A DNA stretch of 62,500 nucleotides from the NCBI GenBank assembly GCA_016946835.1, contig JACVTC010000040.1, positions 335,001 to 397,500 on the forward strand, given 5' to 3'. Positions within the stretch are counted from its first letter, which is position 1; each line of letters begins with the position of its first letter. This document shows, piece after piece, positions 52,804-62,500 of this stretch. Below the pieces are notes generated by a model. It saw only the letters and a program-made list of their open reading frames with translations. It did not search any database and was not told the DNA's origin. This stretch comes from Neocallimastix lanati (nom. inval.). Lineage: Eukaryota > Neocallimastigomycota > Neocallimastigomycetes > Neocallimastigales > Neocallimastigaceae. The position numbers and the translations under genes are program-made.

Positions 52804-55578
52804 AAATAAATAAATAAAATGATTTATTCTTTCAAAATACAAATACATTATTATTGTATAATTTAAAATTTATTATTTGAATATAAATATTGTTTAAAAT
52901 AATGCATAAATTTTCACCTTCTCTTAAAGTATTAATAATATGTTTCATTCTGGATGGTAATAATAAGTTATTTCTAAATTCATTCATTTTCATACTATTA
53001 CTAAGGTACTTAGTTAAATTAAACTATTTGCTGAGTTATCATTATATTTTACATATTATAGTGTAATTTTTTACCTTATTAATTTTATTCATTTCCTAAT
53101 TTTGTGATATTTTATATTTATAGGTATAGTCCTTCAATTTATTGTTTCTTTTTTTTTTTTTTTGCTATATTATTGAAGCTGATTAATTATCAATATTAAT
53201 ATTAGTATAATTTTTTTTCCTATTAATGAGTTATTCGTTACAAATATTATTTTACTATGATGATTGTTTAGTACATTCCCAAAGTCTATAGTATTCAGCT
53301 TCCGGAGGTCGCTGTTGCTACAGTATACTTTGTAGTTTAGAATACCGGATTGTTGGTCCAGAACTCATAAAAGTAATACATATCCAGTGGTAGATTTTTT
53401 TTTTCTTCTTTCTGTATCGCTAGCAAAGTCTGAATTTACAACAAAAATTTTTAAAAAAGTTGATTCCCTCGAATATAATATTCTATAAATTCATATTTCC
53501 TTGTTAAATATCTGAAGATTTGTAGTAAAAGAAAAAAATTTCTCCAGTATAATATTGTCAGGTTTTTAACTTTTTTCTTGAAATGCTATTAACTGAAAAC
53601 GTCATATCCTCTCTTGCACTGGTAGCTAAATATAAAAAAAAACTTTCAATAGCTGATCAATACAATGCTGGATTTAATAATTTATTTTCATCATCATCTT
53701 CTTTCTTTATTGGTATCAGTGTAATTTTCTTAATTTTCAAATATATTGTTTAAATATTTTCTCTAATTTAAGTAGTATTCTTCTTTTAATGTTTCAATAT
53801 TGATACTAATAATACAATCCACTTGTGATGAGAATATCACCTATATATATAACGCTTATATAAATACTATTTTTATCCCTCATCAAAATTTAGCAAACCT
53901 ACATGCTTCAATAATTAATCTTTCAAATGAGAATTCTTAATTCTTTTAAGAGTGTTACTTATGCCTTCATTTCACTCTCTTGCGGCTTGTTTTTTTTCCA
54001 TAGAGTATTTACTTAAGTTTCCAGTATCCTTTGTTGTACATTAGATTGCCTTTCTGGAGCATACATATATATTGTTTTCTTTTAATTTAGGCATATAGAT
54101 AAGCTACTTTTATTTCAATTTGTCTGATTTTACACCTTTTCTTTGCTGCAAATGCTATGATAAGTCTTAACGAATCTTATCTTGAGGTAGTAGAGAATAT
54201 TTTTCTTAAAGTTTTCTCCATATTCCAGAGTAAAGGTAAAGCCTTGTACAACTCATATCACTTTAAATTTTATGGTAGTTCCTTCATTATCTCTCTTAAA
54301 ATATCCATCTTGAATTTACTACACTATCATTTTCTGACACACTTTCTACCCTTTCAAATACTCTTCTTTCGATTTTTTTTATTGAATTATTCTTCTAGAA
54401 TAAGCAATCATTAATTTTTATCTGTTATTTTAAAAATATCCATGGATTTATATATTGTTCATTTAGTTTTTACTTAATGTTAATAACGATTCATTTATTC
54501 TTCTTCTTTTTATATTTTGATTATTATTTATGTCATTATCTTCTTCATTAATTATTTCTTATCTTTAAACTTTTTTTTTTGTATAATAATTTCTATATCA
54601 TTTGTAGTGATTGAAAAGCTAACATGATTCAATTATATTATCAATTATTATCTGATAAAAAAAATATTTTTTTCTTTTTTTGTATTTTAAATTATTAATT
54701 ATTTAAATTAATTTTTATATTTTCAAAAAATTAATTTTTCTTTTTTATTTACATTTTTTTATTTTCCTTTGTATCATTTCCATTGATTTCATCATTTTTT
54801 AATCACTTTTATGTTTATATATTCAAATTTCTGATTTTTACTATTTATTCTTATTTAAGTATTGTCATCAATAATTCTGTTATATATATATATTTTTTTT
54901 AATTTAAATCTGAATGATTTTTGACTTGATCATTTTTATTTTTACATTAATGGTCGGTATATAATTTTTTATTAATTCATTCAAATATTTATGATTAAAG
55001 GTGTTCGAAGATGTATTTCCTTTATTTCTAAATTTCTTATTAAATTTATAATTACTTAAAAATTGATTTTCTTATTTATTTATTTATTTATTTTTATTTT
55101 TTTTTATTGCATAATAATTATTTTTTTTCAGGTTAAACATCATTATTTTATTATTTATTTTACTTAAGTACTTATTAATTTCTCATGACCCTTTCTGAAA
55201 CGTCCTTATCAAAACCTCTTTTATGGTTCATAGGGGCACAGAGGATAATTAAATCCGTCTTTCTCCAATTTTTTTGTTCATTTTATTTTGGGAGGTATGA
55301 TTTGTAGCGATCCCTATCGACAATATCATTTTGTCTGAGAATTATTCCTAAAAAATTCACTCAAGTTAAGGCTTTTTTTTTTTTAATTTTTTTTGGTGAC
55401 TTCATATGTAAGTCTAGCAATAAGATCACTACAGTTTAATAATTTAAATTTGTTTAAAATTTTATTTTGCTTAATTGTTGCATGAAATAGTGGATAATAC
55501 ACTAACCTTCACGTTGGTTATATTTTTATGTCTAGAGTTCATTTTTAAGAGACTTGAGACTCTTAATCTATCAATTAT

Positions 55579-55769
55579 ATAAATACTTTATTATCAAAAT
55601 AAATGAATAAATGATATTAGGTTTAATAATACATTTATTAATATTATTAAAAATAAATAAACAAATAAATAAACAAACAAACAAATAAATAAATAAATAA
55701 ATTACACTTTATTTATTATATTATTTATTAAAAACTATTATTATTACTTAAACCAACCTCCTTTTTTAA
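55579..55769 (-). repeat. Decayed LTR (5' LTR of copia relic)
   Basis: Partner of 52631-52803, lying next to the gag remnant as expected for the 5' LTR of a minus-strand element. The (AAAT)n part has expanded (AAAC/AAAT units near 55660-55700). Confidence 0.75.
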
Positions 55770-56293
55770 TTCAAGTTATAATAAAATAATAATTTTATTA
55801 TGCTATTTTATTTATTTATATTAATGTATATTTATATTTATGTTTTATGTATGTCAATTAGTTACCTTAATTTTGTATGGTTTAAATTTATGTCAAAAAT
55901 TCTTTTAAATATTTTGTGTAACTTTTACAAATGCATTTACATGATATAATTTCTATATGAAAATATCATGAAGGTTCTATCCACTTATCTTCATATTTAA
56001 CCATAACACATACTATATTCAATAAATAGAAAACATATATCAGATTTAAAGTTTCATTTAATTCTTTGCTAATATTCAAAAGTATATTTTATTTTATTTT
56101 ATTTTTATTTTTATTTTTATTTTTTATTTTTATTTTTATTTTTATTTTTTATTTTTATTTCTATTTTATTTTATTTTATTTTATCTTATTTTTTTTTTTT
56201 AAATCGATATTTCTCAAGAAACTACTTTAACAAAAGACTAACACCTTCACGAAAAGTCCAACTTCAATGAATATTCAAATTTATTTCTTATTT

Positions 56294-56327
<34 letters not shown>

Positions 56328-56396
56328 GTCAAAAGACTTAATTAATTGATATTAAGGAAATTTTTTTTTTAAAAGTGGATACTGATATTATTGGTT

Positions 56397-56429
<33 letters not shown>

Positions 56430-56440
56430 AAACGGTAATG
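55770..56440. other. AT-rich spacer between copia relics
   Basis: No gene seen. Contains TTTTA/TTTTTA repeats at 56090-56190 and poly-A at 56297-56325 and 56398-56428. Confidence 0.5.
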
Positions 56441-56449
56441 AGAGACAAC

Positions 56450-56960
56450 CAACAGGGTCATTACGAAATAAATAGTAGCTATTCCAAATAATACTAAACA
56501 TATTCGTGGTTTTAATGATATAAACAAAAAATCAATCAATTTTTGTTAATCATAATAAAGAAATAAACGATGATGTTACATGGTTTTATGACAGAGGGGC
56601 AGGCGAACTTGTAACAAATGATAAATTTTTATTTATTAACTTCAAATATGAATCAATAAAATTGTAAAATTACGTTGTTCAAATGATATAATTTTTTGTC
56701 TAACTAAAAGATATAGAACTTAACGAAATGTTTTTAAATAAAACAAATAAACTGTACATTAGGATAGAAAAAGTTTTTTTTTTTTTTTTTTTTTTTTTTT
56801 CACTATAAATATTTACAAAAATCTTATTAGCGGTAGAGAACTTGAAAAATCAGGATTTTATATCATTAATTGACTTTTCTGATGGAGAAACAACACTTAA
56901 GGGAAAAATATAAAATTTTATTGGTAGTTTTCTTATTATTTAAATAAAATTCATACCTCA
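56450..56960 (+). mobile_element. Copia gag-knuckle and protease remnant, plus strand
   Basis: GHYEIN near 56456 is the remains of a gag CCHC zinc knuckle. TWFYDRGAGELVTNDKFLF (56578-56634) is a copia protease active site in which DSGA has become DRGA. ELEKSGFYIIN near 56838 matches the segment that normally follows ('SISKLEKSGF'). Stops and frameshifts lie between the pieces. It is on the opposite strand to the other two copia relics, so it is a separate insertion. Edges are uncertain. Confidence 0.75.
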
Positions 56961-57411
56961 TCATAAAAATAATTACTATTCAAATAAAACAGAAATCATA
57001 GAATTTATCAAATCCAATTTATTAAATATCAAATTCTTATACTATACAAATAAATTAATTAATTAATTAAAAGTATATTCTTATTCTTGGAAATCTAATG
57101 AAGTAGATAATCTAAATTATAAATGAAATAAGCTTATATATTAAAAAATGAATAAATTAAATTAAAAAATTAATAAAAGATGTGAGATTAAAAAAAAAAA
57201 AAAAAAAAAAAAAAAACATTTGAATGAATTAAATAAGATGAACTATTTTTAAAGTCCAAAAGTTTTTCTTTTAATTTTAAAGATAAAAATCAGAGAAAAA
57301 AAAAATTTATTTTGAGGATAATCTTGTAAGCCTGTAAGAGCTAATTAATATTATTATCTTTGTTTAAATTATTATTTTTATTAAAATAATTAATGTTATT
57401 ATTATGACCAT

Positions 57412-57745
57412 TTAAAAATTTTTATTTCTGATGTTTTCTCCATCAATGTCCATTTTCATAAAAGAGAAATAGGGGTCTTGAAAACTATTTCTTGGATATT
57501 CAAAGTTTTCTGGTGCTTCTTCAATGCATTCAATATCATTAATATATAGTTTATTTGTATTTTATTTTATTTTTTTATTTTTATTATATTTTCTGTATCT
57601 ATAATAATATATGAATATTTCTTTTTGATTGAATTCAAGAACAAAAAAACCTTTTTCTTAAGTTTGGTTTAAATTTTGATTTATGAGAATTTTTTGTTGA
57701 TCTTTGTAGTAGCATAATATCTATGAAAGTCCAGAGATTCTTTAT

Positions 57746-57790
<45 letters not shown>

Positions 57791-58341
57791 TAGAATATTT
57801 CATCAGGAATTAGATTATTGTTTCCTGAATGTGGAATCATGTTATATATATAGCAAGTGTGTTTTATAGCAACATTTCAAAAGTTTTCTGATAATCTAGC
57901 CCAACACAGGTGGTGTATTTTTGCTGAATTTCGGAGTGTATCATTAAAAATTTTTCAGCTTTTTCATTTATTTCTGGACAATAATGAGGAAAATATATCT
58001 TTGCAATACAATTTTCTTTATAATATTTTTTTTTTTTTACTTTTTTTTTTTTGTTTTGATATTCTTTTCTTCCATCAGATTTAAATATATATTTTATTGT
58101 ATAATCCTTTGAATTAATTATTTAAGTAGGTAAAAAATTCCATTATTATATCTGGAGCTTCAGCCTTAAACGTTGAGTATAAATAATCCAGACTTTCCTT
58201 GAGAATTCGTTCATCATTTTTGAGAAAGTATCTTTTTTTCTGGTTTTAATAGATAGTTATACAGTCTAGAGATAACTGAATGAACTTATTTCTAGGAGTT
58301 CTTTTTACCTTTGGAGTTTCTCTTTTTGAGAGATCTACCCT
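57412..58341 (-). pseudogene. Broken coding region of unknown family
   Basis: Three minus-strand blocks stay open with coding-like residue use. 58341-58114: 76 codons with one internal TAA (begins RVDLSKRETPKVKRTPRNKF, later KNDERILKESLDYLYSTFKA). 58022-57864: 53 codons (begins YKENCIAKIYFPHYCPEINE, later QQKYTTCVGLDYQKTF). 57552-57412: 47 codons (begins KLYINDIECIEEAPENFEYP). Shorter fragments lie between and upstream, up to about 58470. A/T tracts and a poly-T (57751-57787) interrupt it. I do not recognise the family; a DNA-transposon protein or a lost host gene is possible. The 75-codon plus-strand frame at 57857-58084 overlaps block two and is taken as its shadow. Confidence 0.5.
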
Positions 58342-59058
58342 CCCTTCTCATCTTAGAAATTATGCAGTCTATGCATGGAGGGAATTTTTTTTTTTTTTTT
58401 TTTTTTTTATATTATGTAGGTTTAGATAATTAGGTAAAAATGGCCTAATCTTCAGTGCCATATTTTCAACCTTTTTCTCTGTGCATGATATCATTTCTTA
58501 TAAGTTTTATACTATTGAAATTTTGTGTTTTAATAAGAAATTGATTAGAAATGTCGAATTAAAACATCATTTAGGAATTCTACTAGTTTATTTTATTTTT
58601 TATAAGAGTCACTAAAAAAAAATGTATTAAATTTTTTTATTTGGCGGTTAAAAAATAATATTAATATTATTATATTATATTATATATATATAAAAGTGAT
58701 ATTGCTTTTTTGATGAAAAAAAAAATTTTTTTTAATATTAAAGTTTAAATATATCAATTTTAATTCTTGTAAGATAAGTTTGGAAGAGGTTCATTAAACT
58801 TTATTTAAATATATATAATATTTTTATATATAATAATTAGAAAAAGAAGCAAATAATTATTATAACGAAAAAAAAAAAAAATAATATTAAAATTTATTCT
58901 TTTCATTAAGTGTAATAAAAACTTTATTTATAAAAAAAATTTTTATATAATTAGTTTTTATTTTTCTTTTTTTGTGTTTCAATAAAGATTATTTTTTAAT
59001 AAAATATTTTTGATAAATATAGTAAATGATATTGATGCAATTGTTGAATAGTTTGATT

Positions 59059-59111
59059 AATGGAAACAAATTCATTTAAATGTTTACTTTTTAAATGAAT
59101 TTATTTCCATT
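59059..59111. repeat. 20-bp inverted repeat with 13-base loop
   Basis: AATGGAAACAAATTCATTTA (59059-59078) pairs with 59092-59111 at 19 of 20 positions. Comparable in size to the hairpin at 28784. Confidence 0.8.
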
Positions 59112-59706
59112 ATATTGTGATATATATTTCTATAAATAACTGATATTATAATATTTAAAATGTTTTTTTTTGAAAAAAAAAAAAAAAAAAAAAAGAGATA
59201 ATTTATTAGGAATAAATGAAATTATTTAGATCAATAGTAAATTTTTTTGTTAAAAAAAAAGAGAAATTTTTGGTCAACTGCACTAAAATATTTTATAAGG
59301 AAATAAATTTTAGATCAACCGTCATTAAAATATTTATATATATATATATATATATAAATATGGATTAAATATTCTTTTTAATAATATAATTTTGTATGAA
59401 AATTAATGAACTTTATGCAATAAATGAGAGTAATTAAAAGTAATTCCTATTAAGATAATTTATTAGGAAGAAATGAATTTTCTTTGACCGATAGTAATAA
59501 AATATTTTACGAAAAAAGAGATTCTATTATATTAAGATAAAGGAAAAAGAGAATTTTTAGACTAGTAGTACTATACTATTATATTAAGAAAAAGGAAAAA
59601 GAGAATTTTTAGAACATAAATACTACTAGATTTAATCATAATAAATGATATTGGAAATACTATTGAATAAAAAAAAATTATATGCCATATAAAATTTTTA
59701 CAAATT

Positions 59707-59707
59707 G

Positions 59708-59758
<51 letters not shown>

Positions 59759-59790
59759 GTAATAATTATTATTATTATTATTATTATTAT
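59707..59790. repeat. Head-to-head (ATA)n / (TTA)n array
   Basis: About 50 bases of ATA repeats, a short AGTAATA interruption, then TTA repeats: together an inverted repeat able to form a long hairpin. Confidence 0.85.
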
Positions 59791-60740
59791 TTTTAAAATT
59801 AAATTAAAATTAATAAAAATAATATGTAAAAATGAATTAAAGAAAAAATGATAACAACTAAATAAACTAAATAAATAAATTATAATTTAATAATACATAT
59901 AGTTTTATTGTTTTGAAAATATTTATTTATTTATTTAATTTATATATTCGTAATTAACAAAGTTAGAAATAGAATAAGAATAATTTTTTTTTTTTAAAAA
60001 CAAAATAATGAAAAAATAAATCAAATATATATTGATACAAAATAGCTGAATGAAAGATAACTACTTTTTAATAATAAATATTGGTAAAGTTGATAAATAA
60101 AATTTATATATTCTTTTATATATTAATAAATAATAATATATATATATATATTTTTTATATATATTAGATGGTAATAATATATTTAGTTTTAGTATTTAAT
60201 TGTGTGTTAATAAGCATTAATGTTTTAACATTTAAAAAAAATTTTTTTTTTCTTTATTATATATTAAATGCATAGTATATGCCACATTTTTCTAATGTTC
60301 CATTTTTAATTTAGATTTATTTGTAATTTTCTGTAATGATTATAATGCATATCATATAATAATAATTATAAATCTAATAATAATAATCTTAATAATAAAT
60401 ATATTATTATTAGTATATATACAATTATATATTATTATTATTATTATTTTGTTTTATTTTGTTTTATTTTATTCATTTATTTTATTTTATTTTTTTAAAT
60501 AATTGATTGATTATTTATATTTTTGTTTAAGTTTTTTTATATTTTTTAACATTTTATAAATACAGAATTTGGAATAAAGTAAATAATTTATAAATTTGTA
60601 AATTTATAAAAATATAAAGTCTGAAATTTATTTATATTATGTTCTTTTATAGTACACCCTAAAAAGTAAAATACACACACACAAAAAAAAACAAAACAAA
60701 AACAAAAAGCGAGTATTTGTGTATACGATACATATAGATT

Positions 60741-60787
<47 letters not shown>

Positions 60788-61774
60788 TAATTATGATAGA
60801 ATAAAAAAAATAAAAAAAATCAAAAATTAATATGGAAAAAGCAAATAAAATAATAAAATAATTTTTATTATATTATATATTGTATTATAATTTTTTGAAA
60901 AATAAATATACATAATGATATTAAAAATATAATTTAATGGTAATAATTTTGGCTAAATTTTTTTTTTATTTTTTTTGCTTTGCAATATAAATTAGTAAGA
61001 GTTTGGTGGTTGAACCATCAATTAAATTTATTATTAATTATTAATACTATATATTAATTTATTAACCATTTATTTCCTAATAATCAGTTAAATGTTTTTT
61101 TAATAATATTTGAATTAGTATTATTTCATATTTATATATATATTAAATAAATAAATATATAAAGAAAAATAGAAAAAAAAATATGATATATATTATGTAA
61201 TTTTATAATTTTTTTTTAAAGTTTTTCTAAGATGAAAAGACCAATAATGGTAGAAAAGAATTTAATTTTTAAATTATCAATAAATATGAACATTAATTAG
61301 ATTCATGTTTTTTTTTTATTAATCTCTATTTTATTTTATTATAGTGTAAAAAAAAAAAGTCTAATAATAAATATAAAATTTAATTTAACGGTTATGTCCA
61401 TTAACTTTCAAAATTACAAATATATATATATAAGTAGTAATTATTTTATTTTATTACTGGGTTTTTAAGAAAAAAAAAGTAAAGTGTAAAAATTATTCAG
61501 GAAAAATAATAAAATAATATGCTCATACTAATAAATATTATTATCATATAGTTTAATTATTAATTTAGATAAAATTTATACAGAATAAATAATGTTAAAT
61601 ATACAAAATAAAAATTATCTTATATTTTTAAGAACTTAACAAGAAACATATATTAGAAAGTAACTTTTTTTATATTAAGAATAACTAGTAAATAAATAAA
61701 TATATAATATATAATAAATATATAATTATAAATAAATAAAAATAATTAATAATAAAAATAATTAATAATAAAAA

Positions 61775-62340
61775 TAATAAATAATAAATAGCAATAAATA
61801 ATAAATAATAAATAATAAGTAATAAATAATAAATAATAAATAATAAATAATAAATAATAAATAATAAATAATAAATAATAAATAATAAATAATAAATAAT
61901 AAATAATAAATAATAAATAATAAATAATAAATAATAAATAATAAATAATAAATAATAAATAATAAATAATAAATAATAAATAATAAATAATAAATAATAA
62001 ATAATAAATAATAAATAATAAATAATAAATAATAAATAATAAATAATAAATAATAAATAATAAATAATAAATAATAAATAATAAATAATAAATAATAAAT
62101 AATAAATAATAAATAATATAAATAATAAATAATAAATAATAAATAATAAATAATAAATAATAAATAATAAATAATAAATAATAAATAATAAAAAGAATAA
62201 ATAATAATAAATAATAAATAATAAATAATAAATAATAAATAATAAATAATAAATAATAAATAATAAATAATAAATAATAATAAATAATAAATAATAAATA
62301 ATATATAATAAATAATAAATAATAATAATAAATAATAAAA
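61775..62340. repeat. Heptamer AAATAAT satellite, about 560 bp
   Basis: Roughly 75 copies of AAATAAT with scattered slips (for example AATATAAAT near 62115, AAAAAGAAT near 62189). It is the reverse complement of the unit at 27432-27945, so the same satellite is present in both orientations. Confidence 0.95.
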
Positions 62341-62500
62341 TAGTAATTATTCTAAAAAAAAAAAAGAATTAAATATTTCCATATTTCGTATTTATATTAA
62401 TTATTAATTATTAAAATTTCTTCTTTTTTTTATTTATTATTATTTATTTTTTAAATATATGTATTAGTATAATTATATATTAAATTATACCGATTAATTA

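Larger units (their letters stand above)
52631..55769 (-). mobile_element. LTR-bounded, heavily decayed Ty1/copia retrotransposon
   Basis: On the minus strand the order is LTR (55579-55769), gag, RT, RNase H, LTR (52631-52803). The gag remnant (55175-55351) has 59 codons with one internal stop; it includes NDIVDRDRYKSYLPK and KNWRKTDLIILCAPMN, like the UBN2-type gag. The RT remnant (about 53960-54260) has SLRLIIAFAAKKRCKIRQIE, then KVAYLYA and KLK-ILYGKKTSRKR, matching the copia 'KTAFLNG ... KLNKALYGLKQASR' pattern. Near 53600 is LATSAREDMTFSVNSISR. The RNase H remnant (53283-53400) has STTGYV, SSGPTIRYSKLQS and PPEAEYY. The interior is about 2.8 kb, shorter than a complete element; integrase was not recognised. 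Confidence 0.85.
58471..61774. other. AT-rich intergenic region
   Basis: About 3.3 kb without a gene. Poly-T at 60743-60786. A tandem repeat of about 45 bp, GGAAAAAGAGAATTTTTAGA, occurs twice near 59543-59612. Hairpins and trinucleotide arrays are listed separately. Confidence 0.6.

Noticed and set aside
54157-54414. 85-codon plus-strand frame
   Set aside because: Antisense to the copia RT remnant. The minus strand there shows recognisable RT residues.
57857-58084. 75-codon plus-strand frame
   Set aside because: Overlaps a minus-strand coding-like block that continues in neighbouring blocks on the same strand, and ends in poly-Phe.

Overview
The window looks like nuclear DNA of an anaerobic gut fungus (Neocallimastigomycota, the Neocallimastix/Piromyces/Anaeromyces type). 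By eye it is extremely A+T rich, with homopolymer runs every few hundred bases, long AT-only microsatellites, poly-asparagine stretches inside a coding region, small AT-rich introns and fungal-type ribosomal proteins. No bacterial gene organisation, tRNA, rRNA or CRISPR was seen. The species assignment is inference; the fungal nature rests mainly on the two ribosomal proteins.

Only five genes look intact. (1) 4374-7824 (+) is a five-exon surface protein: signal peptide, leucine-rich repeats, one membrane helix, cytoplasmic SH3 domain, poly-Asn linkers. (2) 13606-17691 (-) is the single 1361-residue ORF of a full-length LINE retrotransposon with 13-bp target duplications. (3) 20267-24757 (-) encodes a 1496-residue disordered Ser/Thr/Asn-rich protein with four RFx[V/I] motifs. 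(4) 44215-44781 (+) is ribosomal protein eL37 in three exons. (5) 46572-47230 (-) is ribosomal protein uL15 in three exons. Both ribosomal genes have a first coding exon that is only the ATG, and both have TGATTGGT (CCAAT-box) motifs about 100-190 bp upstream.

Most other recognisable sequence is mobile-element debris. 8930-13460 holds at least three decayed relatives of the LINE, and the full-length copy (13474-18417) landed next to or inside one of them. A 5'-truncated LINE tail with its own 13-bp target duplication lies between the two convergent ribosomal genes (45393-45758). There are three Ty1/copia relics: 39830-41545 (-), 52631-55769 (-, still bounded by recognisable LTRs) and about 56450-56960 (+, gag knuckle and protease). 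A further broken coding region (57412-58341, -) is not assigned.

The rest is intergenic AT-rich DNA without recognisable genes. Its structure is mainly a recurring heptamer satellite (AAATAAT/ATTATTT), trinucleotide arrays, several tandem repeats and a set of near-perfect hairpins. One small island of ordinary base composition (31975-32250) stands out in otherwise featureless DNA and is not explained.
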